Shown here piece after piece: positions 24,460 through 34,119 of a DNA stretch of 64,000 bases. The stretch is from GWF2-33-9 sp964500435 (lineage in GTDB: Bacteria > Bacteroidota > Ignavibacteria > Kapaibacteriales > UBA2268). The position numbers and the translations under genes were made by a program. The notes beneath the pieces are model-generated. The model had not been told where the DNA came from. It searched no databases and saw only the letters and a list, made by a program, of their open reading frames with translations. The stretch covers positions 1-64,000 of the forward strand of contig CAZCNL010000008.1 in the NCBI GenBank assembly GCA_964500435.1, given 5' to 3'. Position 1 is the stretch's first letter; each line of letters starts with the position of its first letter.

Positions 24460-27141
24460 ATGTTAAAAAAATTTACGACTTTAGTTTTAGCAGTAGTTCT
24501 TTTTACTACTTCTTTGCTTGCAGAAGGGACAATAAAAGGGACAGTTAAATCAGCAGATGGTGATGAAGTTCTTCCTGGTGCAAGTGTTTCGATTGTCGGT
24601 ACAAAATTAGGTGCAAAAACAAATTCTAATGGTGTTTTTGAAATTACTTCATTAAAACCGGGCAAATATACTTTGAGAGCAAGTTACATTGGATATTCCC
24701 CTATGGATAAAACCATTTCACTCAAAGAAAATGAAACAGTAACTGTTAATTTTTCATTAGGGGCAATTTTAATAGAAAGTGAAGCTATTTCTGTTGTCGC
24801 AAGTCGTGCACAAACTCGTGAAACACCAGTTGCTTTTTCCAATATAAGCAAAATGGAACTTGAAAACCAATTAGGATCCAGAGATATTCCTTTAATTTTA
24901 AATACTACACCAGGCGTTTATGCTACAGATTTGGGAGGTGGCTACGGTGATAGTAGAATTAATATACGTGGATTCGACCAACGTAATATATCCGTAATGA
25001 TTAATGGTGTTCCTGTTAATGATATGGAAAATGGTTGGGTGTATTGGTCAAATTGGGACGGACTCGGCGATGTTACTTCTTCTATCCAAGTTCAACGAGG
25101 TTTGGGAGCAAGTAGAATAATCAATCCATCTGTCGGTGGAACTATGAATATAATCACTGACGCTGCTTATCAAAGAGCAGGAATCAAATTAAAGCAAGAA
25201 TTTGCATCAGGCAATTTCTTAAAAACTACACTTATTGGAAATACCGGGAAAATTGGTGATTTTGCTGCTACAATTGCAGCTGTTAGGAAAACTGCTGACG
25301 GTGTCGTCGAAAAAGCTTGGGATGATGCTTGGGCATATTATCTTGGCTTAAGCTATGATATTAATAAAAATCACAAATTAGATTTTTACGTAATCGGTGC
25401 TCCTCAAATGCACGGACAACGTTATTATCAACCTGGAATTGCAACGTTTGATAAGCAACTCGCAAAGGATTATGGTGTTCGCCAAGGTTTAATCGATTCA
25501 ACAATTGAGTTAGGTTACACTGCAAACAAAGACTGGGGAGCAATTAAGATTGACCCAGCTCACCCAGTTAAAGAATATTATTATGGAAGCGAACACGATT
25601 TACATGATAATTCCTATATTAATACTCGCACAAATTATTTCCATAAACCTCAAATGAACTTAAACTGGTTTTGGAAATTTAGCGATGTTACAAGTTTAAC
25701 GAGTGTATTTTACTATTCAATTGGTCGTGGTGGTGGTTCTGCACCTTCTGGTATAGCTTGGGACTCTTTAGGACGTAGCGATATTCAAGGCGCTTATAAT
25801 TTCAATATTGACCCCATTTCAATAGATCCAAAAAATGACCCAAATTTACATAAAGCCAAAGGATATCTTATGAATTCTATTAATCAGCATAATTGGTATG
25901 GTTATTTAGGCACAGTTGATATAAAATCATCAAAAGAATTAACAATTCAAACAGGCTTAGATTTACGTTCTTATACTGGTGAACATTGGCAAGAAGTTCG
26001 AAATCTTTTAGGTGCCGATTATGTTTATAATACTTCAGACAAAACACTTGATTATAAAAATAATCCATCTCTTGCTCTAAAGAAATTGGGTGATAAAATT
26101 AACTATCATTACGATGCAAATGTAATTTGGTATGGTGGATTTTTCCAAACAGAATATAAAAAAGATGAATTAACCGCATACTTAAATACATCAATTTCAA
26201 ATACTGGCTACAAACGTTTAGACTACTTCAGAACAGATACGATGCCAAATGGTCGTGAAACTGCAGTGCAAAACTTTTTAGGTTATACTGCAAAAGTTGG
26301 AGCAAATTATAATTTAAATCGCTCAATGAACGTTTTCGCTAATTTCGGTTATTACAATCGTGCTCCTCTTTATAGAAATGTTTTTAATAATGATAACTCA
26401 TTATATTCAAATATCAATAACGAAAAAGTTACTTCGATGGAAGTAGGCTATAGTTATTTTGATAGATCTTTCAGAGCCAACTTAAATCTTTACTGGACTA
26501 TATGGAAAGACCGTTCTTGGTACACAAGTACTAATTACACTGACCCTGTCACTCACGCTTCAACAACTTATTATTACAATTTACCAGGTCTTGGTGCAAA
26601 TCATAAAGGTGTAGAATTAGATTTTAGTTGGAGAATAATTAAACAAATTAGAATAAACGGGATGATCTCAATTGGTGATTGGCGCTGGACAAACGATGTA
26701 ACTGCTACTTACACTCCAGAAAATTTGGACACAACATTCGTTAAATATGTTTATGCAAAAGATTTAAAAGTAGGTGATGCCGCACAAACAACCGGCTCTA
26801 TTACTATAAACTACTATCCTATTAGCAAAACTAGTTTATCGTTAACATATACTTATTTTGCTGATTATTATGCGAATTTTAGCCCAGAAAATAGAAATGA
26901 CCCAAATGATAGAACACAACCTTGGAAATTGCCTTCATACGGTAATTTGAATTTTCATTTTAATATGACTTTACCTGTTGACTTACCATTTGATTTAGTT
27001 CTTTCGGCTCATGGTTATAATTTATTGGATAGTAAATATGTTGCCGATGCATATGATCCACCAACTCACGATGCAAATGCAACACGTGTTTGGGTTGGGT
27101 TACCTTTAAGGTGGAATGTTGGATTACAAATTGTTTATTAA
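24460..27141 (+). CDS. TonB-dependent outer-membrane receptor with carboxypeptidase-regulatory N-domain
   Basis: 893 residues. Signal peptide about 1-21 (ending SLLA), then a carboxypeptidase-regulatory-like domain (about 23-105, GTIKGTVKSADGDEVLPGASV...), a TonB plug (about 115-225, with LNTTPGVYATD, INIRGFDQRNISVMINGVPV and GGTMNIITD), and a long beta-barrel ending GLQIVY with a terminal tyrosine. No SusD-like partner or other uptake gene is adjacent, so the substrate cannot be named. It has its own promoter and a strong terminator, so it is a single-gene unit. Confidence 0.9.
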   Translation: MLKKFTTLVLAVVLFTTSLLAEGTIKGTVKSADGDEVLPGASVSIVGTKLGAKTNSNGVFEITSLKPGKYTLRASYIGYSPMDKTISLKENETVTVNFSLGAILIESEAISVVASRAQTRETPVAFSNISKMELENQLGSRDIPLILNTTPGVYATDLGGGYGDSRINIRGFDQRNISVMINGVPVNDMENGWVYWSNWDGLGDVTSSIQVQRGLGASRIINPSVGGTMNIITDAAYQRAGIKLKQEFASGNFLKTTLIGNTGKIGDFAATIAAVRKTADGVVEKAWDDAWAYYLGLSYDINKNHKLDFYVIGAPQMHGQRYYQPGIATFDKQLAKDYGVRQGLIDSTIELGYTANKDWGAIKIDPAHPVKEYYYGSEHDLHDNSYINTRTNYFHKPQMNLNWFWKFSDVTSLTSVFYYSIGRGGGSAPSGIAWDSLGRSDIQGAYNFNIDPISIDPKNDPNLHKAKGYLMNSINQHNWYGYLGTVDIKSSKELTIQTGLDLRSYTGEHWQEVRNLLGADYVYNTSDKTLDYKNNPSLALKKLGDKINYHYDANVIWYGGFFQTEYKKDELTAYLNTSISNTGYKRLDYFRTDTMPNGRETAVQNFLGYTAKVGANYNLNRSMNVFANFGYYNRAPLYRNVFNNDNSLYSNINNEKVTSMEVGYSYFDRSFRANLNLYWTIWKDRSWYTSTNYTDPVTHASTTYYYNLPGLGANHKGVELDFSWRIIKQIRINGMISIGDWRWTNDVTATYTPENLDTTFVKYVYAKDLKVGDAAQTTGSITINYYPISKTSLSLTYTYFADYYANFSPENRNDPNDRTQPWKLPSYGNLNFHFNMTLPVDLPFDLVLSAHGYNLLDSKYVADAYDPPTHDANATRVWVGLPLRWNVGLQIVY

Positions 27142-27165
27142 GATTAATCACAAATAAATAGAAAT

Positions 27166-27194
27166 AAAAAAGGGGCTAAAATTGCCCCTTTTTT
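27166..27194. terminator. Strong bidirectional terminator between receptor and glutamate dehydrogenase genes
   Basis: AAAAAAGGGGC (27166-27176) pairs perfectly with GCCCCTTTTTT (27184-27194) around a 7-base loop. A- and T-runs form part of the stem, so it works on both strands for the two convergent genes. Confidence 0.85.
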
Positions 27195-27217
27195 GCATAA
27201 TAAAGATAAGAAAAAGA

Positions 27218-28504
27218 TTATACCCAGCCACGTAATTTAACTGCTTCAGCAACTCTCGAAATTGAAATCATATAAGCTGCGTCTCTCATATAAACATTTC
27301 GTGATTTTGCTAAATCATAAACTGCATGGAAAGCTGCAGTCATCTTTTGGTCTAATTTTTCGAGAACTTCTTCTTTAGTCCAGAAATAGTTCATATTGCA
27401 TTGAACTTGTTCGAAATAAGAGCAAGTAACACCACCAGCATTTGCTAAAAAGTCTGGAATAACTAAAATACCACGAGCTTTGATTACTTCGTCAGCTTCT
27501 GGTGTTGTTGGTCCATTAGCGCCTTCAGCAATAATTTTTACTGATGGTTTGATTAAATTCACAGTATCTTTTGTAATTTGATTTTCAATTGCAGCAGGAA
27601 CAAGAATATCAACGTCTTGTTGAATCCAAGCATTGCCATCAAGAATTTCAAATCCCATTTCTTGAGCTTTTTCTTTATCAATTTCACCAAATTTATTAGT
27701 GATTTTGATTAATTCTGGATAAGTAATACCAGATAATTTGCGGTAAGTGTATGATTTTTTATCTTCATTACTCCAGCAAGAAACGGCAATTGCTTTTCCG
27801 CCTAATTTAGTGTATTGATCAACTGCGAATTGACTAACATTACCAAAACCTTGGAAAGAAGCAGTTGTTTTGGAAATATCAATACCAAGATTTTTGCAAG
27901 CTTCACGAACAGTATACATAACACCATAACCAGTAGCTTCAGTTCTACCGAGAGATCCACCAACGCCAAGAGGTTTACCAGTAATTAAGCCAGGTGCTTT
28001 TGCTCCTGTGATTTTTTCATATTCATCAAGCATCCAAATCATATGTTGACCTGTTGTCATAACATCTGGAGCAGGAACGTCTTGATTTGGACCAATGTTT
28101 TTTGCAATTTGACGGACCCAACCACGAGCTAATGCTTCTTGTTCTCTCATTGAAAGATTATGTGGGTCACAAATAATCCCGCCTTTACCGCCACCAAGTG
28201 GAATATCCACAACAGCAGTTTTCCAAGTCATCCACATTGCTAATGCTCTAACTGTATCGATTGTTTCTTGTGGATGGAAACGAATACCACCTTTTGCTGG
28301 ACCACGAGCATCGTTATGTTGTACTCGGAAACCTCTAAATACTCGATAAGAACCGTCATCCATTCTTATTGGAATGTTGAATGAAAATTCTCTGTCTGGA
28401 TTTCGAAGCAAATCTCGTGTTGCTTGGTCTAAATTCAATTGTTCAGCAACGGCGTCAAATTGTTGCTGTGCCATTTTGAACGGATTAAATGATGCGTCTG
28501 CCAT
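27218..28504 (-). CDS. Glutamate dehydrogenase (Glu/Leu/Phe/Val family)
   Basis: 428 residues, the typical hexameric GDH size. Active-site lysines K71 (AKGGIRFHP), K95 (MTWKTAV) and K107 (LGGGKGGI) are in place, followed by DVPAPDVMT and the Rossmann domain (TASFQGFGNVSQF near 224). It interconverts glutamate and 2-oxoglutarate plus ammonia with NAD or NADP; cofactor preference is not certain by eye. Ammonia and glutamate produced here connect to the carbamate kinase and ornithine aminotransferase at the left of the window. Confidence 0.92.
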   Translation of the reverse strand: MADASFNPFKMAQQQFDAVAEQLNLDQATRDLLRNPDREFSFNIPIRMDDGSYRVFRGFRVQHNDARGPAKGGIRFHPQETIDTVRALAMWMTWKTAVVDIPLGGGKGGIICDPHNLSMREQEALARGWVRQIAKNIGPNQDVPAPDVMTTGQHMIWMLDEYEKITGAKAPGLITGKPLGVGGSLGRTEATGYGVMYTVREACKNLGIDISKTTASFQGFGNVSQFAVDQYTKLGGKAIAVSCWSNEDKKSYTYRKLSGITYPELIKITNKFGEIDKEKAQEMGFEILDGNAWIQQDVDILVPAAIENQITKDTVNLIKPSVKIIAEGANGPTTPEADEVIKARGILVIPDFLANAGGVTCSYFEQVQCNMNYFWTKEEVLEKLDQKMTAAFHAVYDLAKSRNVYMRDAAYMISISRVAEAVKLRGWV

Positions 28505-28587
28505 TTTTTCCTCTAATTTACTTTTTTAAATTTAAAAAATTGTTTTGTATTTGATTTTTTATTTTTATTTTGCATCAAATACAATTA

Positions 28588-28595
28588 CAAAATTA
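28588..28595 (-). promoter_or_regulatory. Candidate -7 box for glutamate dehydrogenase
   Basis: TAATTTTG on the minus strand, 84 bases before ATG 28504, without a TTG at the usual spacing. Confidence 0.35.
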
Positions 28596-28720
28596 ATCAA
28601 AAGTTTTCAAAACCTATTGATTTATTTAAAAAAAATTATTTATTTATTAATAAATATTAATTTATATTCTTTTCAAATTTTTATTTGATTATTCCGTTTA
28701 TCTTTTATAAAAAAAGATTT

Positions 28721-31700
28721 ATGACAAAAAAAATTATTTCTATTTTTAAAGATATTGACAAAATCCTACAAAATTCTGAGATTACTCAAGAAGTAAAATT
28801 CAACAATGTATGTAATTTAATATACGAGTTTGATAAATCTATTCAAGGCGTGGAAATTTCTTTTTCCAAATTTACTTTTCGTTCATCGAACTTTGCTAAA
28901 ACTGTGCACCAAATATCGTCTCAACTCGTTGCTTCAAATATTTTACTTGGTAGTATTTCTTTTTATTTTGAAACAAGCATTGATACAATTAATAATAATG
29001 TTTTGATTCCTGTAGATTTATTTATTGAGTTAGTTTCTGAAAAAATTTCTACTCATTTGTTTATAAATAAATTAGAAACTGCCTTACACGAAATCGAAAA
29101 AGAAAAATATAATTTAGAAAGAACTCACCGAACAAAATATGACATAGTCTTAGAGTTGCTCAAAAACACTGACCGAAATTTATATAGCATAATCGCAAGA
29201 AAAATGCTGAATTTTTTATTGATTAAAGGTATCGACGAGTCTTCAAAAATATTCGAAAAGTTAGGTTCACGAATTGATTCGACAACTCAATATACAAGCG
29301 AAATCAATCGCCCAACCAAAAAACAAGTTCTCGAACAAATTTTCCATTTATCTTATGAAATTTTTTCGCTTGCATCGAAATATCTGAGCGAAGACTTTAT
29401 TTTAGCTCAAACTCAAAGATGGATAAATGACGAAAATAGTAAAATTGTAACCAAGACATTAAATGACCCAAATGCATCTTTATTCGATGTTGGCGAAGCT
29501 ATTCGGAAATTTATTAAAATGACACCGGAAAATACAGACGAAAGGTCTGCACAGATTCTCGGGATGATTGTTTCTCTTATCCGTAGATTTTTCACTGAAC
29601 AATTAGAATTCATTAATATCGCCAAAAATATTTTTGATATCAAAGATTTCTATAATCTATTACCAAGCATCATATTTTCTTCGGAAAGTTACGGAACTCT
29701 CGGTGGCAAAAGTTCTGGATTGTTGCTCGCTGGAAAAATTATTGAAAAAGAAAAAACTAAGCACCCAATTTTAAATGATATTAAACTCCCAAAAACGTGG
29801 TATATTCCAACTGATGGTGAAACCAATTTTATTTATTATAATAATTTAGAAGATATTATTGAACAAAAGTACCGCTCACTTGACGAAATCAGGAAGGAAT
29901 ATCCTTATACAATGCAAGTTTTCAAAAATTCCCAATTTCCACAAGAAATGATAAATGGTTTGTCTCGTGCACTTGATGAAATTGGAAATAAACCAATTGT
30001 TGTTCGTAGTTCAAGTATTTTAGAAGACCGTATGGGAACTGCATTTGCAGGAAAATATAAAAGCTTATTTTTAGCAAATCAAGGAACTAAACAAGAAAAT
30101 TTAGATGCAGTTTTAGATGCTATTGCAGAAGTTTATGCTTCCGTTTTTTCACCTGACCCAATTAGTTACCGTAAAGAAAAAGGGCTGTTGGATTTCAACG
30201 AGGGAATGGGAATAATCATCCAAGAAGTTGTCGGGACTAAAATTGGAAAATATTATTTTCCGGCTTTCGCTGGTGTGGGATTTAGTAATAATGAGTTTCG
30301 TTGGAGTTCAAGAATTAAGCGTGAAGATGGTCTTTTAAGAATAGTCCCCGGATTAGGAACTCGTGCTGTCGATAGAATTGGCAATGATTTCCCTATTTTA
30401 ATTGCACCCGGAAAACCGGATTTAAGAGTGAATCTTACTATTAAAGATGCAATTGCTTATTCTCCAAGATTTATAGATGTAATTAATTTAGAAAAGAATA
30501 CATTCGAAACAGTTGATATTAATGAAGTTATAGCGGATATTGGTGAGCAATTCCCTTTATTGAATGAACTCTTTTCAATTGTCGAACATAATAACTTGAA
30601 ACCACCTGTAGGTCTTGGAATTGATACTAAACGAGATGAAATTGTAGTAACTGCTGATAATTTAATTAAACGAACTAAATATATAAAACAAATTAATGAA
30701 CTGCTCGAAGTTTTACGAGAAAATTTTAAATTACCAGTAGATATTGAATTTGCTTGCGACGGCAAGAACTTATATTTATTACAATGTCGCCAACAATCAT
30801 TTTTTGATGATGATGTTATGCCGTCCAAAATTCCCAACAATGTTCCCAAAGAAGACATTCTGTTCACAGCAAATAAACACATAGCAAATGCTCGTGTTCC
30901 GGATATTGCATATTTAGTTTATGTCGACCCCGTCCAATATGCTAAGGCTGATAAATTATCTGACCTCGAAGATGTCGCCCGTCTAATCGGCATCTTAAAT
31001 GAAATTTTGCCTAAACGTAGTTTTGCTTTAATGGGACCAGGAAGATGGGGCACAAGAGATGATATTCGCTTAGGTGTTAAAATTTCATATTCTGATATCA
31101 ACAATACTGCACTATTGATTGAAATTGCTAAATCTCACGATGGTTATGTCCCAGAATTATCCTTTGGTACTCATTTTTTCCAAGATTTAGTTGAATCAAA
31201 TATCTTTTACCTACCACTTTACCCCGACGATAATGATATTATTTTTAATAATGAATTTTTTGAAAATGCAGAAAATACTCTTGATAGATTTACCAAAAAC
31301 TTCCAACATATTTCTCATATTGTGAAAGTTATTAATATTCGAGAAATGAAATTTGGTAAAATTTTACGTGTTTTGATGAATTCTACTGAAGAAAGAGCAA
31401 TTGCATATTTTACTGAAATTGACCCGCAAAGTGGAATTAAATCAATCAAAACTAATGCAGTTAATACTTCCGAAGCACAAAATTGGAGAACACGAATGGC
31501 AGAGGCATTTGCTCAATCTATTGATATGAAAAAATATAATATTTACGCTGTTTATCTTGCTGGTTCTGTCTTTAAAGGCGACGCAACACCTGAATCAGAT
31601 ATTAATTTGATTATCCATAGCAACGCTGAGCAATCTATTAAAGAAGATTTCTTAAAATGGGCTAACGGCTGGGATTCGGCACTAAAATCAATTAATTATA

Positions 31701-31828
31701 ATAGAACTGGTTTCCAACTTGATCATATTTTAGATATTGCAATCGTAAGTGACGAAGATATTGATGCTAACCAATTTTACTATGATTTGCTTAATCCTGC
31801 TTTAAGGTTAAGTAAAAAATTAAGATAG
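28721..31828 (+). CDS. PEP/pyruvate-binding domain protein with C-terminal nucleotidyltransferase-like domain
   Basis: About 1035 residues from ATG 28721; a TTG 36 bases upstream in frame is a less likely start. Residues about 1-320 are helical and unrecognised. From about 325 (GTLGGKSSGLLLAGKII) to about 720 is a PPDK/PEP-synthase N-terminal ATP-grasp domain, with PIVVRSSSILEDRMGTAFAGK near 425-445. No PPDK phosphohistidine swivel domain or PEP barrel follows. Next is a conserved block MGPGRWGTRDDIRLGVK and ELSFGTHFFQDL. The C-terminus (about 940-1035) resembles a polymerase-beta-type nucleotidyltransferase: LAGSVFKGDATPESDINL, where the second acidic residue of the DxD/E pair is asparagine. 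The domain order suggests a phosphotransfer or regulatory protein rather than a metabolic dikinase; function is unknown. Confidence 0.75.
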   Translation: MTKKIISIFKDIDKILQNSEITQEVKFNNVCNLIYEFDKSIQGVEISFSKFTFRSSNFAKTVHQISSQLVASNILLGSISFYFETSIDTINNNVLIPVDLFIELVSEKISTHLFINKLETALHEIEKEKYNLERTHRTKYDIVLELLKNTDRNLYSIIARKMLNFLLIKGIDESSKIFEKLGSRIDSTTQYTSEINRPTKKQVLEQIFHLSYEIFSLASKYLSEDFILAQTQRWINDENSKIVTKTLNDPNASLFDVGEAIRKFIKMTPENTDERSAQILGMIVSLIRRFFTEQLEFINIAKNIFDIKDFYNLLPSIIFSSESYGTLGGKSSGLLLAGKIIEKEKTKHPILNDIKLPKTWYIPTDGETNFIYYNNLEDIIEQKYRSLDEIRKEYPYTMQVFKNSQFPQEMINGLSRALDEIGNKPIVVRSSSILEDRMGTAFAGKYKSLFLANQGTKQENLDAVLDAIAEVYASVFSPDPISYRKEKGLLDFNEGMGIIIQEVVGTKIGKYYFPAFAGVGFSNNEFRWSSRIKREDGLLRIVPGLGTRAVDRIGNDFPILIAPGKPDLRVNLTIKDAIAYSPRFIDVINLEKNTFETVDINEVIADIGEQFPLLNELFSIVEHNNLKPPVGLGIDTKRDEIVVTADNLIKRTKYIKQINELLEVLRENFKLPVDIEFACDGKNLYLLQCRQQSFFDDDVMPSKIPNNVPKEDILFTANKHIANARVPDIAYLVYVDPVQYAKADKLSDLEDVARLIGILNEILPKRSFALMGPGRWGTRDDIRLGVKISYSDINNTALLIEIAKSHDGYVPELSFGTHFFQDLVESNIFYLPLYPDDNDIIFNNEFFENAENTLDRFTKNFQHISHIVKVINIREMKFGKILRVLMNSTEERAIAYFTEIDPQSGIKSIKTNAVNTSEAQNWRTRMAEAFAQSIDMKKYNIYAVYLAGSVFKGDATPESDINLIIHSNAEQSIKEDFLKWANGWDSALKSINYNRTGFQLDHILDIAIVSDEDIDANQFYYDLLNPALRLSKKLR

Positions 31829-31865
31829 TTTCATTTGAGAAAAATTTCATTTAATTAAAATAGAA

Positions 31866-31900
31866 AATGGCTGCCTTTGAGACAGCCATTCTTATTTTTT
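31866..31900. terminator. Hairpin terminator between convergent genes
   Basis: AATGGCTG (31866-31873) pairs with CAGCCATT (31883-31890), 9-base loop, followed by CTTATTTTTTT. It lies 37 bases after the upstream stop. Confidence 0.75.
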
Positions 31901-31915
31901 TATTTTAGTAATTAA

Positions 31916-33307
31916 TTATCGAATTACATTCATACGTAAAGTTTTGTTATGTTTGCCGTCAGACAAAGTATAAAAATAAGTTCCTGATGGTAAGTTTTGA
32001 GTATTAAAAGTACTTTCATAAGTTCCAACATTCATAAATTGGTTAACTAATGTAACAACTTCTTCGCCTAATTGATTATAAACTTTCAAAGTTACATTAC
32101 CACTTTCTTTAAGTGAAAATGTGATTCGAGTTTGGTCGCTAACAGGATTTGGTGAATTTTGAGCTAAATCAAATGTTTCAGCAGAATTATCAAGTTCACG
32201 AACACTGTTTGGATTATATTCGCCTGAATAACGTCCATAAATTATGAATCTATAATCTTTACGAACAACTTGTTCGTTCATAAAGTATGGATATTTTTGT
32301 AACCATTCATTATAAAGAGTTGTTCCCTGAGCAGGTTTGCGTGGTGCTATAGTTGCTGAAAGCAAACTTACTGTATCTTTTCCTTGTCCGTGGTGTCTAA
32401 TAGCAGCTGCGAAAGTTTGTTGATATGGAACTACCCATTCCCAAGCACCTATTAATGCAGTTGTATCAGATAAATCGTTTAAATTATCTTTTGCTAAAAT
32501 AATCATTATACGATCTGAATTTTTCCATGTTCTAACTGCTTCTAAGTCCGGAGTATCGAAATTAACTGATGAAGGTTGAATAATATATCCTGTTCCTTGT
32601 TTTTCAATTCTTGAATTTACATAATCAGATGATAAACTTGCAGCAGCTTGCAAATTTTGATAAATTTCTGAATTATAATCAAATTCAAAGACACCAGGAT
32701 TGAAATTGCTTGCACCAAAATTAGGTAAAGATAAACTATTTGCATTATACAAAGTAAATAAAAATCCAGAATTTACAGGTGAATTTGGGAATGAATATAA
32801 CCAAAATGCAACTGAATCAATTGTAAAATTACCATTTGTTAATGAAGGAATATACCAACTTAATGAGGGAAGAGTTTGGATATATCCATTTAATTTGAAT
32901 ACGCTATTTCCATTTTGGTCAACAACATTTGTTGGCATATAAGTATCACCAATATATTGCCAATCATCATTATTTGTTGGGTCATAAATATTGTAAATTA
33001 TTCGACCTGTATCAATATCATTTTGATTTTCTGGGAAAGGTTGCAATCTTGTACTAAAAGCAACAGGTTCATTTTCTAAAACATCAGCTAAAAATAATAA
33101 ATTATTTAAAGGATTACTTTTTGTTGGATTAATAATTGGTAATTGCAAATTTTGAGTGTTTTGTAACTTTGATTTGTCTAACAATTTTGCATTGACGGGC
33201 AATCCGGAACCAATGACGACAGGAAGATTTTCAACTGTCATTTTCTGTGCATAGCTAACAGATGTAATTAAAAAAGCTATGGCAATAAGTAAAATTAATT
33301 TTTTCAT
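31916..33307 (-). CDS. Secreted protein with T9SS type A sorting domain
   Basis: 463 residues. Signal peptide about 1-20 (ending SYAQ). The central 350 residues are beta-rich, with no family I recognise. The last 80 or so form a type IX secretion C-terminal domain: NSPNPVSDQTRITFSLKES, VTLKVYNQLGEEV, LPSGTYFYTLSDG, then a lysine/arginine-containing end (KTLRMNVIR). Such proteins cross the outer membrane through the T9SS and are released or anchored outside. It is a single gene; no TAnnTTTG box is obvious upstream. Confidence 0.82.
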   Translation of the reverse strand: MKKLILLIAIAFLITSVSYAQKMTVENLPVVIGSGLPVNAKLLDKSKLQNTQNLQLPIINPTKSNPLNNLLFLADVLENEPVAFSTRLQPFPENQNDIDTGRIIYNIYDPTNNDDWQYIGDTYMPTNVVDQNGNSVFKLNGYIQTLPSLSWYIPSLTNGNFTIDSVAFWLYSFPNSPVNSGFLFTLYNANSLSLPNFGASNFNPGVFEFDYNSEIYQNLQAAASLSSDYVNSRIEKQGTGYIIQPSSVNFDTPDLEAVRTWKNSDRIMIILAKDNLNDLSDTTALIGAWEWVVPYQQTFAAAIRHHGQGKDTVSLLSATIAPRKPAQGTTLYNEWLQKYPYFMNEQVVRKDYRFIIYGRYSGEYNPNSVRELDNSAETFDLAQNSPNPVSDQTRITFSLKESGNVTLKVYNQLGEEVVTLVNQFMNVGTYESTFNTQNLPSGTYFYTLSDGKHNKTLRMNVIR

Positions 33308-33459
33308 TAATAAACTCCTTTTGTTAAATATTAATTTGTGTTTTTGTAAACTTAGTAATTATTAAAACGTTTTTGTTTAAGAAAAAGTTACAAATTAAGA
33401 ATAATTATTAAATTAAAAAAATAAACTAAATCTTTTAATATACTTAACAAATAATAAAT

Positions 33460-33467
33460 TAATTTTG
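33460..33467 (+). promoter_or_regulatory. Candidate -7 box for the DedA gene
   Basis: TAATTTTG, starting 34 bases before ATG 33494, the same position as the box before the secreted-protein gene at 49794. No clear TTG at -33. Confidence 0.45.
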
Positions 33468-33493
33468 TAAATTATCAAAAATTAGAATTCTTA

Positions 33494-34111
33494 ATGGTTG
33501 AGCAAATTCTCACTTTCTTACAAAGCGTTCCTGCTATTTATTTGTTACTCATAGTTTTCGGATTAGCATTAGTTGAAAATCTTTTTCCACCTTCACCAAG
33601 TGATATTGTAATCTTATTTGCTGGTACTTTAATTCCAATTAGCAAAGTCGATTTCATAAGCTTATTAATTTTTTCTACACTTGGTTCTGTTGTTGGTTTT
33701 TTAATAATGTTCACCATTGGACAAAAATTCGAACGTAGTGTAGTAGAAACAGGGAAATTGAAATATATACCAAAGGATGCAATATTCAAAGTTGAAAGTT
33801 GGTTTCAAAAGTGGGGTTATTGGATAATTGTTGTTAATCGATTTTTATCCGGTACTCGGGCAGTCGTATCTTTTTTTGCTGGTATGTCGGGTTTAAAAGT
33901 TCGCAAAACTACTTTATTATCTGGTGTTAGTGCTTTGCTTTGGAATAGTATTTTAATATTTCTTGGAATGGAATTTTCTTCAAATTGGAAAGAAATTTAT
34001 GCAAAAGTAGAATCCTATGGTAATTTGTTATTCATTACTATAGGATTAATTATCTTACTTTTTGTAATTAGATATTTTATTAATAAAAGAAAAATTAATA
34101 AGATAAAATAA
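33494..34111 (+). CDS. DedA-family membrane protein
   Basis: 205 residues with the DedA (VTT/SNARE-associated) signature: LVENLFPPSPSDIVILFAGTL near 26-46 and NRFLSGTRAVVSFFAGMSGL near 115-134, with the conserved arginine in each half-site region (R116, R122). About four to five hydrophobic segments. Members act as undecaprenyl-phosphate or phospholipid flippases and affect membrane potential. It converges on cheB with only eight bases between stop codons. Confidence 0.88.
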   Translation: MVEQILTFLQSVPAIYLLLIVFGLALVENLFPPSPSDIVILFAGTLIPISKVDFISLLIFSTLGSVVGFLIMFTIGQKFERSVVETGKLKYIPKDAIFKVESWFQKWGYWIIVVNRFLSGTRAVVSFFAGMSGLKVRKTTLLSGVSALLWNSILIFLGMEFSSNWKEIYAKVESYGNLLFITIGLIILLFVIRYFINKRKINKIK

Positions 34112-34119
34112 ATATTATC

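Noticed and set aside
28685..28720. N-terminal extension of the PEP-binding protein from TTG 28685
   Set aside because: The ATG at 28721 is a better start; the 12 extra residues (hydrophobic, then KKR) show no conserved look, and no Shine-Dalgarno favours the TTG.
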